Assembly (NCBI GenBank): GCA_963841845.1
Contig: CAWJEG010000013.1
Location: 1-64,000 of the forward strand
DNA: 64,000 nucleotides
DNA from: CAVVGZ01 sp963841845
GTDB taxonomy: Bacteria; Chloroflexota; Anaerolineae; Anaerolineales; Anaerolineaceae
Direction of reading: 5' to 3'
Shown here: in pieces, positions 8,460 to 18,824 of the stretch
Position numbering within the stretch: the stretch's first letter is position 1
Layout of the letters: the number at the start of each line of letters is the position of its first letter
Made by a program: the position numbers and the translations under genes
Notes under the pieces: model-generated
Seen by the model: only the letters and a program-made list of their open reading frames with translations
Databases searched by the model: none
What the model was told of the DNA's origin: nothing

Positions 8460-8590
8460 GCTCCGAATTCATTACAGGCTGTTTGGCTTATAGAGCCAGT
8501 TTATAGAGCAACCCCAGATTGTTTTTTCCAGGATTGCTTAGCCTTAGCCTTAATTAGGAGTTTATTATATTTTTATAGGAGGATTATACG

Positions 8591-8902
8591 ATGTGTTGCT
8601 TTTTTACGACTTTATTGGTCTTTGGCCCACGCCTGGCATTCTTGATCTACTGGCTGATTGCACCCGTGCGGGTGAACCTTTCTTTCGCTGGTTTTAACTT
8701 TCCCTGGCTGGTAGGTATCGCTGGTCTGATCTTTATTCCCTGGACCACCCTGATGTATGTGTTGATCTTCCCCTTAAATGGTTGGGATTGGCTCTGGCTC
8801 GGTTTTGGCGTCATGGCAGACATTGCCCAATACATGGGCGCATATAAGAACCGCCAGACGGTTCCTTATTATCCGGAAAACGATCCATTACCCACCCTCT
8901 AA
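8591..8902 (+). CDS. Small Cys-Cys membrane protein, copy 2 of a tandem pair
   Basis: A 103-residue paralogue of the gene at 8091 with the same length, the same MCCFF start and the same ending. The 16 differences are mostly conservative and cluster in the loop after the first membrane segment (AAVAN versus LSFAG). The retained KNR and PVRVN charged motifs and the invariant VPYYPENDPLPTL tail suggest selection on both copies. Function unknown; it is probably an integral membrane protein with three helices. Confidence 0.8.
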   Translation: MCCFFTTLLVFGPRLAFLIYWLIAPVRVNLSFAGFNFPWLVGIAGLIFIPWTTLMYVLIFPLNGWDWLWLGFGVMADIAQYMGAYKNRQTVPYYPENDPLPTL

Positions 8903-9487
8903 AACCTGATGCGAAGCAGGCAAGGTTATGAAACTTGTTAAATTTTAGGGCTGCACCTGCCTGATCACATTCATCGTAGTTGTTTTGGATGGAAAATACG
9001 GAGTAAAAAAAAGATATCCAGGCTGTTTTCTCTATTAGACTACAGCCTGGATAGTTTGTATAAATGGGCAGGAGAATCGTTTCCAAATAGTAAAACCAAA
9101 ATTAAAAATACCCAGTCATTTGAAGAAACATTATTATTCTCTATGAATCTGATCCGGACCGCTGTATCTGATAGGGAAGTACCAACCTAAAGTGCAGCTT
9201 AGCTTAATCCAGTAACCGATCAAAGCAAACCTTAAAGCTATTGTTTCATATGTAATGGACGTAAAATTCTGCAAGCAGTTAGTTATAATACGGCGCACCC
9301 TGCACGAATGGAAAAGTCTTCCGACTGCAATGGCTTGAGCATCACAAAGAGACGGGGGTTCCGCCTGTAGAGTAATTTGCCCAGGGAAAAAAATTCCTGG
9401 TAAACAAAAAAACTTATGGATGATAAGAGCTTTTAAGACGTACATCACATGTCACACCAACATTCCGCAAAAAGGTAAAGTGAGTCC
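8903..9487. other. 585-bp intergenic region with one strong terminator
   Basis: No supported gene. A minus-strand frame at 9134-9448 has no recognisable features and was rejected. The region holds the hairpin at 9015-9053 and otherwise AT-rich sequence. Confidence 0.45.
9015..9053. terminator. 12-bp perfect hairpin, probably bidirectional terminator
   Basis: TATCCAGGCTGT (9015-9026) pairs perfectly with ACAGCCTGGATA (9042-9053). GTTTGTATAAAT follows on the plus strand, and an A-run precedes it that would be a T-run on the minus strand. It ends the small membrane-protein unit. Confidence 0.65.
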
Positions 9488-10168
9488 ATGACTGAGACAC
9501 GAGTTAATTTAACCAGAAAGAGGCTCAGAACACCGCGCGCTGCCGCTCTTGCCGGTATCCTGTTTTCCCTGCTCTACGGCACAGCCCTGGTACTGATTCG
9601 CATTTCAATCCCGGGTGACATTATGGCAAACCCCGATTGGCTCGATCAGTATTCAAGACTCGTCACCTTAGCGCTGAACCTGGTGCCTTATGCCGGAATC
9701 GCCTTTATCTGGTTTATCGGAGTGATTCGCGACCACCTGGGTGACCGGGAAGACCGCTTCTTTTCCACCGTTTTCCTGGGCAGCGGCTTATTGTTTCTTG
9801 CACTAACTTTTGTCAGCGCAGCCCTGGTGGGTGGAATATTGAGCACCTACCAGGTTGAAAAAAATCTAATTATTAATACCGGTCTATACACTTATAACCG
9901 GGCTGTGATCTATAACATCATCAACATTTATGCTGTCCGCATGGCAGGTGTATTCATGATCTCGATAAGTACCATCTGGATTCGAACCGGTTCCATGCAT
10001 AAAGGCTGGTCATTTCTGACCTACGGGCTGGCACTGATTCTGCTGGTGAGTGTACAAAATTTCCAGTGGATCAGCCTGGTTTTTCCTGCCTGGGTACTCG
10101 CAGTAAGTGTATACATCCTGATCCAGAATCTGCAAAATAAATCCCAGGAAGCAATGGAGAACATTTGA
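9488..10168 (+). CDS. Hypothetical multi-pass membrane protein
   Basis: A 226-residue protein with a basic N-terminus (TRKRLRTPRAA) and about six hydrophobic segments, near residues 20-40, 58-78, 95-120, 145-165, 175-192 and 195-215. I do not recognise the family. The next gene (DUF2254) starts 44 bp later on the same strand, with AGAGG before its ATG, so the two may be co-transcribed. The start at 9488 has only a weak ribosome site. Confidence 0.65.
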   Translation: MTETRVNLTRKRLRTPRAAALAGILFSLLYGTALVLIRISIPGDIMANPDWLDQYSRLVTLALNLVPYAGIAFIWFIGVIRDHLGDREDRFFSTVFLGSGLLFLALTFVSAALVGGILSTYQVEKNLIINTGLYTYNRAVIYNIINIYAVRMAGVFMISISTIWIRTGSMHKGWSFLTYGLALILLVSVQNFQWISLVFPAWVLAVSVYILIQNLQNKSQEAMENI

Positions 10169-10211
10169 TGCCGTTGAGATTTTTTATAAGCGAGCCTCTT
10201 AGAGGTATCTT

Positions 10212-11606
10212 ATGAGAAAAGACAGGAGAAAAAGGAGAGCCACAGCTCGCTACACCTGGGACCGCCTTAAGGTGAGTTTCTGGTTCACCCCGTTGGTTAT
10301 GTCATTTGCTGCCATGATCCTGGTGGGGGTGATGATCAGATTGGATGATCGTATCCCCAATGAAACACTGCAGTACAGCCGGCTCGTTCTTTCGGGAACC
10401 GTTGGTGAAATGCGCACCATGCTGGTAGGCATGGCCGGTACGATCCTTTCAACAGCGGGGGTAGTTTTCACACTGCTTACCCTGCCGCTTTCGACGGTAG
10501 CTGCCCAGTATGGCTCCCGCTTGCTGCGGCTTTTCCTCGGCGACCGTATCACCCAGTATGTTCTGGGCATGTTTGTGGCTACATTTGTATATTGCATCAC
10601 GGCGGCGACTTCCATTCCCCCGGAGGAGGTTCAGCCTGAGGCTCCCCAACTTCTTGATACGATGGGTTTGGTCTTGATGATGGCATGCTTTGCTTCACTG
10701 ATCCTGCTCATCCAGCATATCAGCACAATGCTGCAAGCCCCAAAAATTGCTGCTGCGGCAGGCGCTGAACTGCTGGATGTGGTGCGCGCCGAGATCCCGA
10801 GTGAGGTCAAAATTGATGGGGCGATTCTTGTGACCACACAAACCAACCAGGAAGCGCCGGATTTCCTACCGGGTAATCACTCTACCCACGAAAAACATGC
10901 CATCAAGGGGGTGGATGGCTTTCCCGTTCGAATTAAAGAGGCAGGATATATCCAATACATCGATCCCGAGGAAGTTCTGCCTTTGTCCATTGAAAAAGAC
11001 CTGGTTATTGGCATGCAGCGCAAACCCGGGGATTTTGTGTGGATCGGTGCGATTGTTGCCCTGGTCTGGCCAGCCAGCCGGGTTGATGAGGAGCTTGACA
11101 GTGACATCCGCCATGCCTTCCAGGTTGGAAATAACCGCACACCCACGCAGGATATTGCCTATGGGGTCAACCAGCTGGTTGAAATGGCTGTGCGGGCCAT
11201 GTCACCGGCGATCAACGATCCATTCACGGCCATGACCTGCCTGGATTATTTGGGGGAGGGATTAGCCCTCTTCTACCGGCAGGGGGAGCAAGGTGCCTAT
11301 ATCTATGACGAGGCAGGCAGGCTCCGATTAATTTTGAAGCCGGTTACTTTTGAAGAACTGGTTAATGGAGCGTTCGATATGCTCCGCCATTGCAGCTGTG
11401 ATAATGCCAGCGTCCTGCTGCACATGCTGAAGGTTATTGATGTTATTGGCCAGGATGCGAAATCGCTGGAAGCGCGCCAGAGCCTCCTCCGCCAGGTGAG
11501 TTTGATCGTGACAGAAAGCCAGGCGGGTGACTTGATTGAACAGGACATGAAAACAATTCAAGAACTTGGTGAATCAATAAAGGTGAAATGGGTAACAATG
11601 CCATGA
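10212..11606 (+). CDS. DUF2254-family membrane protein
   Basis: A 464-residue predicted inner-membrane protein of the DUF2254 family. It has a basic N-terminus, membrane segments near 25-45, 70-95, 115-140 and 155-175, and a long cytoplasmic domain from about 180 (VKIDGAILVTTQTN...GYIQYIDPEEVL...VEMAVRAMSPAINDPFTAMTCLDYL). The stretch GTAGVVFTLLTLPLSTVAAQYGSRLLRLFL is approximated by residues about 78-108 and is typical of the family. Length is normal. Function is unknown. AGAGG precedes the ATG. Confidence 0.82.
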   Translation: MRKDRRKRRATARYTWDRLKVSFWFTPLVMSFAAMILVGVMIRLDDRIPNETLQYSRLVLSGTVGEMRTMLVGMAGTILSTAGVVFTLLTLPLSTVAAQYGSRLLRLFLGDRITQYVLGMFVATFVYCITAATSIPPEEVQPEAPQLLDTMGLVLMMACFASLILLIQHISTMLQAPKIAAAAGAELLDVVRAEIPSEVKIDGAILVTTQTNQEAPDFLPGNHSTHEKHAIKGVDGFPVRIKEAGYIQYIDPEEVLPLSIEKDLVIGMQRKPGDFVWIGAIVALVWPASRVDEELDSDIRHAFQVGNNRTPTQDIAYGVNQLVEMAVRAMSPAINDPFTAMTCLDYLGEGLALFYRQGEQGAYIYDEAGRLRLILKPVTFEELVNGAFDMLRHCSCDNASVLLHMLKVIDVIGQDAKSLEARQSLLRQVSLIVTESQAGDLIEQDMKTIQELGESIKVKWVTMP

Positions 11607-11901
11607 ATCCGATTTTTTATGATTTCTATCCTGAACGATTGAGATCTGGTAAAAGCTCTTGATTATTTTCAGTGGTCGACATCTTTGAAAGGTATGGTTT
11701 TATGCCTAAAAATGTACCGGCAACCGTGCGTGAATCCGCTTATGGGATGAACCGTGGTAATGCTTTTATTTTCCACGAATAAATTGGCAGCGCCGAAATT
11801 GCATTTAAAATAACTAAAACCGCCGTAGGATTGCAATCAACCTGAACATAGCTTGTAAGAAAAACCAACAATTATAAATTTAAGAAAAGGATCATACAAT
11901 C
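11607..11901. other. Intergenic region with a 26-codon frame of doubtful status
   Basis: Between the DUF2254 gene and the next secreted protein. A short frame at 11702-11782 would encode a 26-residue peptide ending NRGNAFIFHE. It has no good ribosome site and may be chance or a gene remnant. Nothing else is seen. Confidence 0.35.
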
Positions 11902-12753
11902 ATGAAAACAGCAAATCGGATTCTTTCCATCACAATCGCAGTCGGGGTACTTGCAGTTGTTCTGACCCTGGTACTCAGCAGCGCTGCGCCGGCTTTTTCG
12001 TCCTCGTTCTCGGCATTGCTGGCGTCTACCAGCACGCCGCCCCCCGGAGACCCCATCCCCCTCAAACCCATCACCGATCTCACATCGCTGAACGCTACGG
12101 TTAATCTTGAGGTGGATGGCCTGATCAATGGTAAGCGCGCCCGGGGTGACCTGGAAGCAGTGTTAACAACCAATGACCAGGGGGAAAGCCAGATCACCCT
12201 TTCAGGCAGCCTGCTGGGGGATATCGCTGCCCAGGTTGGCGGATCTCTGGTAGGTCTATTCACACCGTCGAGTGTGGATATCTACAAGGTTCCAGAAGGC
12301 ACCTATGTGGTCGTCAACAGCTTTATCCCTGTCTGCGTTAAACCTGCCGATTCCAAAGCCACTGCTGCGCTGGACGAGATGAGTCCGGAAAGCCTGCTGA
12401 GCATGTTGACCAACAAGGACGTTGCCCGCGGCGTGCTTGTTGGCGAGGAGACGCTCAACGGGGCAGCCGTTAAGCACTATGTGCTGGACGGGGATGCTTT
12501 CCTCGCAGCAGCGCAAAAGAGCAGCGACCCGAAGTTGAAAGAGTTTGGCGAGGCTTTATGGTCGGCAGAAGACGCTCACCTGTATGTTGACTCTAAGGGC
12601 GGCTATCCGGTTGCTTTTAGCGGCAGCTTCAGCGGCTCCTACGAACCACTCAAGTTCGAAGGGGACTTTACCGTAGAGATCGAATTAACGGATGTCAATA
12701 AGAATACACCAGTGACCCTGCCTGCCACATGCAACAAGCCCATCTCGCAATAA
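11902..12753 (+). CDS. Secreted protein with LolA/LppX-like beta-sheet domain (putative)
   Basis: A 283-residue exported protein. Residues 1-35 form a signal peptide or anchor (AVGVLAVVLTLVLSSAAPAFSS) without a lipobox Cys. The mature part alternates beta-strand-like segments (ATVNLEVDGLINGKRARGDLEAVLTT, split by Gly/Asp turns; SFSGSYEPLKFEGDFTVEIELTDVN) and resembles the open-sheet lipid-binding folds of the LolA/LppX/LprG type. That resemblance is only by pattern and is an inference. It contains two Cys (VCVKP and ATCNKP) that could form a disulfide. It stands alone on the plus strand with AAGGA upstream. Confidence 0.6.
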   Translation: MKTANRILSITIAVGVLAVVLTLVLSSAAPAFSSSFSALLASTSTPPPGDPIPLKPITDLTSLNATVNLEVDGLINGKRARGDLEAVLTTNDQGESQITLSGSLLGDIAAQVGGSLVGLFTPSSVDIYKVPEGTYVVVNSFIPVCVKPADSKATAALDEMSPESLLSMLTNKDVARGVLVGEETLNGAAVKHYVLDGDAFLAAAQKSSDPKLKEFGEALWSAEDAHLYVDSKGGYPVAFSGSFSGSYEPLKFEGDFTVEIELTDVNKNTPVTLPATCNKPISQ

Positions 12754-13086
12754 GGAGACATGAGTGTGATCAGGCCAGGCTGGTGTTTTGAATCTTCGCC
12801 AGGATTACAGTATCTGCATCCTTGATGGGCAATTGTTATTTCTGGAACGTCTGAATACCTTAAGCCGGTTGACGGTAGTAAACAAGTGATTACTACCTAT
12901 CAGCATTATTTCTTGCTTAACAGGTTTCCTGAGGGCCACAGTCCTTTAAGCAGAGAACGCCCGACGGGCAATGCTTCAGATCACAAATCAGAGAAGAGAA
13001 CAGTATTTATCACCACTAGAACATGCCAATGACTGAAATGAGGAAATAACCATTAATAATGAAACCAACCAGTGAGGAATGAACAC
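12754..13086. other. Intergenic, nothing recognised
   Basis: This 333-bp spacer has no supported coding region. A small GCCCG-A-CGGGC inverted repeat lies near 12968. The AGGA ribosome site of the next gene sits at its right end. Confidence 0.4.
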
Positions 13087-14197
13087 ATGAATAAATCATT
13101 GAACCAGTTAGTCATTTACATGGTCGCCATGGCTAGCCTGTTTGTGATCCTGTTTGGAATCCGCGCTACTTCTCCAATTATCAATCCCATCCTGCTGGCA
13201 ATTGTGATAACCATCACCGCCCTTCCCATCCCCGGTAAACTGACCAGGCGCGGTATGCCTGGCTGGCTGGCGCTGGTTATTACCATCCTGGCTGTTGTAT
13301 TGATTTTGGGGCTGGTAATCCTGACTGTCTTTTTCTCCATTACCCGGTTGACTACCACATTACCGACCTACATGGCCGAGGCAGCCTACAGTGCAAGTGA
13401 ATATGTACCTCCTGAAATTGACAAGTAATCTAACATCTGTATCCGTGGACCAATTAACCATCGAATTCGGTCCGGTCGCCCAGGAATTGACGTCGGTTGT
13501 TTTGGGCATGCTGGCCCAATTCGGGTTGGCCCTGTTCATTTTCTTTTTCATGATCAGCGCCGCCATGTCCCTTCCCACCCCGGTGCGACTGGGTCTTGAT
13601 CCGAATGCAGGGATTATCGAGCGGATCAGCACGCTTACCGAGGATGTCCGCCAGTATATGACGATTCTGACCGGGATTAACCTGATGGTGGGGATGGGCG
13701 ATGCGGTATTCTTGTGGATCATGGGAGTGGATTACGCTCTTCTTTGGGGACTGCTGGCCTGGTTTATGGGATACATCCCTTCAATTGGTTTCATGATCGC
13801 CTTGATTCCACCGGTACTCCTGGCTTATGCCCAGTACGGATTGAACACAGCTTTGATTGTGTTGATCGGCTACATCGTGATCAACGGCGGTGTACAGAAC
13901 TTCATCCAGCCCAAGATGATGGGAAAGGGTTTGAAGATCTCTCCGGTTGTTGTGTTCGTTGGCTTATTTGTGTGGTCGTTTCTGCTGGGTGGGATTGGCG
14001 CCCTGCTGTCGGTGCCGCTGACGTTGCTGGTACTGACCATTCTTGAGAATTTTGATGGCACACGCTTGATTGCTATATTAATGCGTTTTACCGGTGAGGA
14101 GAAGGATGAAGAACACCAGAAAGCGGTAGAGCAGGTTAAAGGGATCTGGGAAAAAGCCAAGGGATCCTTCATCCCTAAAGATAAACAAACCCCGTGA
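13087..14197 (+). CDS. AI-2E/PerM family transporter, one-base frameshift
   Basis: Multi-pass permease of the AI-2E exporter family (also called PerM or UPF0118). The first frame gives residues 1-114 (membrane segments near 10-30, 35-50 and 60-85). The second frame gives the conserved C-terminal half with VDYALLWGLLAWFMGYIPSIG, VIVNGGVQNFIQPKMMGKGLKISPVVV in split form, and GGIGALLSVPLTLLVL. Skipping one T near 13426 gives ...EIDKNLTSVSVDQL and a 369-residue protein of normal family length. The start ATG 13087 is preceded by AGGA at 8 bp. The ligand cannot be inferred. It is 7 bp from the YihY gene. Confidence 0.8.
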
Positions 14198-14204
14198 ATT
14201 GAAT

Positions 14205-15086
14205 ATGCTTAAAAAGTTGATTTTTGAGATCTACCATATATGGATTACCGAACGGCCAAGCCAACTGGCAGCAGCGCTGGCTTATTACGGCTTGTTTTCC
14301 TTTGCCCCGGTTATTTTTATCGCCTTCAGTGTAGTCGGGCTGATTGTGGATGAAATGGCTGCGGCTGGCCAGTTTTACCAGCGCGTTGAGAACGTTATGG
14401 GCGAAGAGATCGCCACAATGATTCAGGATTCGATCAATGCCTTATCGACCCCCTCCTCCGCAGAATCCATTTTAATATCGATCATCAGCTTGCTGGCGCT
14501 GCTTTATGCGGCTTCTGGCGTTTTTTTCCAATTGCAATATGTGCTGAATACCATCTGGCATGTTCCACCACCTGAGAAAGGTCAAACAATAAGCTTTATC
14601 CGGAAAGAACTGTTTTCTTTTGCGATGGTTATTGGGGTTGGGCTAATTGGCATTTTTGCAGTGTTCACCAACCTGCTCCTGGCCAGCTTCAGTACCATTC
14701 TGGAAAGCAAATTGGGGATAAATGCCAGCATGACTGTGGCAGCCGGCGTATCTGTATTGCTGCTGGTTGTGATTTCGTATGCGTTGTTTTATAAGTTCCT
14801 GCCGGAGACAAAAGTCGCCTGGAAAGATGTATGGCTTGGTGCAAGTGTTGCAGCGGTGCTTACTCTGGCAGCAGTCACTTTGGCCGGACTTTTCTTCCAG
14901 TACAGCACTTATAGTTCGGCGTTACAGGCTGCCGGCAGTGTCAGCGTGCTGCTTATGGGGTTTTATTATATCTCCCAGATTTTTCTGTTCGGTGCCATAT
15001 TATGCCGGGTTTATGCGAACCGGTTTGGATCTCGGCGCAGCAGCCGGTTATGGATGATCAACCGAATGGATGAGGAAGTCCATTAA
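14205..15086 (+). CDS. YihY/BrkB-family inner membrane protein
   Basis: A 293-residue membrane protein of the YihY/BrkB (formerly 'ribonuclease BN') family. Six segments are expected; visible ones include LAAALAYYGLFSFAPVIFIAFS, ILISIISLLALLYAASGVFF and MTVAAGVSVLLLVVISYALFY (all partly quoted). The family motifs LAAALAYYxLFSxxP and AVLTLAA...FFQYSTYSSALQAAGSVSVLL are present near residues 22 and 225. It starts right after the AI-2E-type gene (ATG 14205, or TTG 14199), so translation is probably coupled. Despite older names, nuclease activity is not expected; its role in the envelope is unclear. Confidence 0.85.
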   Translation: MLKKLIFEIYHIWITERPSQLAAALAYYGLFSFAPVIFIAFSVVGLIVDEMAAAGQFYQRVENVMGEEIATMIQDSINALSTPSSAESILISIISLLALLYAASGVFFQLQYVLNTIWHVPPPEKGQTISFIRKELFSFAMVIGVGLIGIFAVFTNLLLASFSTILESKLGINASMTVAAGVSVLLLVVISYALFYKFLPETKVAWKDVWLGASVAAVLTLAAVTLAGLFFQYSTYSSALQAAGSVSVLLMGFYYISQIFLFGAILCRVYANRFGSRRSSRLWMINRMDEEVH

Positions 15087-15222
15087 CAAACACACCCAGG
15101 CCATCTGAAAGCGGAATTTACAGTTCAATTCTTGGTCGTGCTGACCGAAGCATCAATATTTATTAAGGATAAATAAATCGAATATAATAAGAAGAAATTC
15201 ATGATTTTGATCAATCGTATCG

Positions 15223-15244
15223 GAACTATTCATTATAATAGTTC
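15223..15244 (+). promoter_or_regulatory. 8-bp inverted repeat upstream of the membrane phosphatase gene
   Basis: GAACTATT (15223-15230) and AATAGTTC (15237-15244) flank CATTAT, 44 bp before the ATG at 15288. This could be a small operator or a 5' hairpin. No promoter is clear. Confidence 0.3.
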
Positions 15245-15287
15245 ATTTTGTCTGTTTCTATAATTATTTTATTTGGAGAAGCGAGAA

Positions 15288-17303
15288 ATGAAAAACACAG
15301 GCATCCGGTTTTTTCAGGCAGTAGTCATTATCATTGTTCACGCCATCACGCTTATTATTATTGCGACATGGATCCCGGGAATCCAAATCGATTCTTTGCG
15401 GGCAGCCATTGGAGCATCTATTGGATATACCCTCGCCCAGTTAGCCTTCTGGTTTGTTTTTATCAGATTCTTGAGCTCGTTACCGGCAATCCTTTACCCA
15501 TCCTTACATTTGTATTGAGTGGATTTGCGGTAATGTTCGTGGCCAACATCCTGCCGGGGATCGAAATTGACAGCTGGGTAACCGGTTTAAGGATCACCTT
15601 GTGGATGACGATTGTCAATGGATTCTTATCCACATTTTTATCTATTGATGAGGATGCCATCGTTGACCGGGTGGTAACCAGAAGGATGGTAAAAAAGCAC
15701 GGCAAGATTGAAACAACCACGGAACCCGGCTTTGTTTTCCTGGAGATCGATGGACTTGGGGAAGGCCAGCTTCACAAGGCAATCGATGAAGGCTTTATGC
15801 CGAATCTCAAGGGCTGGCTGGATCGTGGCTCCCATGTTATCACCGGGTGGGAAACGGATTACAGCGCCCAGACCGGCGCCATGCAGTCCGGCATCCTGTT
15901 GGGAAATAATAATAACATCCCTGCCTACCGCTGGTGGGATCGCAGCGAACAGCGCATCGTGATATCTGGCGATCCACGCGATGCCATAAAAATTGAAAAA
16001 AACCTTTCAACCGGGCGCGGTCTGCTCGCAGACGGCGGCGCTTCACGGGGAAACATGTTTTCCGGGGATGCAGATGAGAGCATCCTGACCATGGCCACGG
16101 TATTAAGTAAGGAGCGCGGACGTGGGCCTGGATTCTATTTCTACCTGTTCAGCCCATCCATCCTGCTTCGACTCCTCGCCCGCTTTTTTGCCGAGTGTGT
16201 CATCGAATGGAAGGATGCCTGGCTGCAAAAAAGGCATAAGGACCCTTACCGGATCAGTGCCCGTAAATGGAGTTATGCCTTCCTGCGTGGTTTTATGGGT
16301 CCATTCATGCAGGACCTGGCAACCTACATGGTGGTCAGTGATATGATGCGGGGTCTCTCCGCTGTTTATGCCCTGTATCCAGCCTATGATGATCTGAGCC
16401 ATTTTGCCGGAATGCACTCTCCTGAGGCCTTTAAATCGCTGCATGAGACAGACCGTTATTTTGCACGTATCGAGAATGCGCTAAAATTTTCACCGCGGCC
16501 TTATCATATCGTTGTTCTTTCCGATCATGGCCAGACACTGGGAATCACCTTTGAAAATGCCTTTGGCATAACCCTGGAAAAACTCGTACAATCCCTGCTC
16601 AAGGGTGAGGGAGAAGTTTATGCAGCCCAGAAGACCCATGAAACCTGGGATAAACTGGGAGCCGTTCTTGATGAATCCATCCAGGATAATACCCGTACTG
16701 CCAATTTGATTGATAATATGCTCAAAAACAAGAAAGAGGGGGATGTGGTAGTGGTTGGACCGCAGGCGGAAGATGAGAAAGCCAGGAAGAGCAAGGTAGT
16801 GATATTTGGTTCCGGGGGAGCAGGTTTGATCTACTTTACCCACAGCCCTGAAAGAATGACCCTGGAACAGATCCAACAGGAGAATAACGATCTGCTGGTT
16901 GGTCTTTACACCCATCCCGGGGTTGATTTTGTCATGGTGAAATCGGCGGAACATGGCAACATGGTGATTGGGAAGGGCGGCGTTTACTACCTGGATGATG
17001 ACAAGGTTGAAGGAAAAATAAATCCTTTGGCCCATTATGGCTCCCAACGCAGCCCGCCACTTGAGGAGAGAAGCCAGTTTTTCCAACTGCCCGGATCTGC
17101 TGGTTAATTCTGTCTATGATCCTGAAAAGGATGAAATGTACAACTTCGAGAACCAGGTAAGCCACCACGGCGCCCTGGGAGGACCCCAGAATTTCGGGTT
17201 TGTCCTGCACCCGGCCAGCCTGCATGCTGGAGATGAACCAATCGTCACGGCTGAAGGACTCTATAAAGTGATGCGTGGTTGGCGCGATCAGGCAGCTGCA
17301 TAA
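15288..17303 (+). CDS. Membrane-anchored alkaline-phosphatase-superfamily protein (PF04020-like N-terminus), two frameshifts
   Basis: One gene interrupted by two one-base errors. The N-terminus (15288 to about 15490) and its continuation hold two copies of a PF04020 ('phage holin family 4')-like membrane module, with WIPGIQIDSLRAAI and ILPGIEIDSWVTGL repeats. From about residue 145 comes an alkaline-phosphatase-superfamily domain: VFLEIDGLGEGQL (metal Asp), TDYSAQTGAMQSG (nucleophile region), YDDLSHFAG and VVLSDHGQT (metal Asp/His). The last 85 residues, in the original frame, include NAARHLRREASF and NQVSHHGALGGPQNFGF. Missing one base near 15490-15500 and one extra near 17041-17045 cancel out, restoring 671 residues. 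GGAG precedes the ATG. The substrate is unknown; a phosphodiester or lipid head group is possible. Confidence 0.75.
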
Positions 17304-17672
17304 GTGCTGATCGTATCACCACACAGCCGCGTACGACGGATTTTAACGAACTCATCCATAAACGCTCCTCCTGATTATCAGGAGGAGCGGGTTGAATATA
17401 CCAAACAAATCGGTACAGTAGATCCACAAGCGGGATGATCAGAATTTGGATTGGAATAGGGGCACTGATCACGATCTACGAAGGAGAGTAGAACCATCCA
17501 AATTGGATTCGGACAGTCTCCTGGCGGGTAAACGAAGAACTCTTGACCGGGTGAATTGTTGACCGATGATTGGGAATGCACTGAATATGAGCAATTTTAT
17601 TTATGGAAAGTGAGCCAGGACAAACATCTCAAAAAGCAATGTAATGTATTTGGGAAAAAATGACCTGGCCAG
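17304..17672. other. Intergenic with one strong hairpin
   Basis: This 369-bp spacer holds the hairpin at 17363-17389 and otherwise no recognised element. No supported ORF. Confidence 0.4.
17363..17389 (+). terminator. 13-bp near-perfect hairpin after the phosphatase gene
   Basis: CGCTCCTCCTGAT (17363-17375) and ATCAGGAGGAGCG (17377-17389) are perfect complements with a single base between, so a tight loop opens the top pairs. No T-run follows. It is likely a transcription-end or stability element. Confidence 0.5.
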
Positions 17673-18712
17673 GTGATGATGAACTTGCCTGAAATGGATT
17701 TTGGAGAGATGATGAGTACGGAGTGGATCAAATTTGTGGTTTCTTTTTTGATTCTTTACGTTATACTGCTTCTGGCAGCCTGGCTGATGGAGATTGTTCT
17801 GATACGGATTGCACGCAAAGCCTCATCTGAATATTCCGAGGCTTACCTGCGTTCCATTCGACCGCAAATTCGCTTGTTCTGCTATTTTTCAGCTTAAAGT
17901 TAACAATCACCCGGATAACTTCTCTACCCATCAATGTAAAACTGGCACTTGACCAATTATTTTTTGCGTTAATCATCCTGCTCGTTACAGTCGTACTCTG
18001 GAAACTGATCGACTCCTTAGTTTTCTGGTACAAGGATTTATCCGGAAAGTCTGGCAAAACCGAACATAATGAAGCAGCCCTGCTGCTTGCAGAGCGATCT
18101 GTTAAGATATTGGTGGTTTTTATTGCCATTATCCTGGTACTGGACAATTACGGCGTCCAGGTTTCAGCCCTTATAACTACCCTGGGGATTGGCGGGCTGG
18201 CTGTATCACTGGCTGCCCAGGACACATTATCGAACATGGTAAGCGGGATCATTCTTGTAATAGACCAGCCATTCCACATCGGGGACCGCATCGAGGTCCA
18301 GGGCGTAGGCTTGGAGGTAAGCGGTGAAGTAATTGACATTGGTCTGCGGAGCACTCGCATCCGGACTTATGATAACCAGATGGTAATTGTCCCAAATTCG
18401 AGCATCAGCAAGAACCAGGTGATCAATCACACCTTTCCAGATCCGCGTTCCAGGGTGCAGTTAGAAATTGAAGTGGTCCAGGGTACAGACTTAGTGATCG
18501 TGCGGGAAGTCATTACCAGGGCCGTACGGAGTGTGGATGGCGTGCTGGTTGATGAACCTGTAGACGTGATCCTTGGGGATTATAAGGAAAATAAAATGAA
18601 CTTAAAAGTACGCTGGTGGATTGAGTCTTCGGACGCATCGAAGCAGGAATTTGAGAAAGTCAACGAATATATTTATTTGGCATTAAAAGGCGCAGAAATC
18701 GAATTGGCGTAG
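17673..18712 (+). CDS. MscS-family mechanosensitive ion channel, one-base frameshift
   Basis: Small-conductance mechanosensitive channel homologue that releases solutes on osmotic downshift. It has an N-terminal membrane segment (FVVSFLILYVILLLAAWLM), and further segments read in another frame after about 17875 (LALDQLFFALIILLVTVVLW). The pore-lining helix and beta domain follow: LGIGGLAVSLAAQDTLSNMVSGIILVIDQPFHIGDRI in parts, ending in RSTRIRTYDNQMVIVPNS and VRWWI. Adding one base near 17875-17880 joins the halves into 346 residues. The start GTG 17673 is tentative; ATG 17676 or 17679 in the same frame are equally possible. Separately transcribed from its neighbours as far as visible. Confidence 0.82.
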
Positions 18713-18824
18713 TCCATGAGATCAACCAAGCCTGAGTGAACAGAAATATTTCACCGGGTGCCTCACACTTATAACTTTGATAAGCAGGCTGTGAAAAGAT
18801 AGACATGAAAATCAGGGAACATTG

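Noticed and set aside
9134..9448. 104-residue minus-strand frame in the 585-bp gap
   Set aside because: No domain, poor start context; nothing supports expression.
11702..11782. 26-codon frame, possible gene remnant
   Set aside because: No Shine-Dalgarno and no recognised parent family.
15288..17303. Phage origin suggested by the holin-4-like module
   Set aside because: PF04020 is common in chromosomal membrane proteins; no other phage gene, integrase or att site is nearby.
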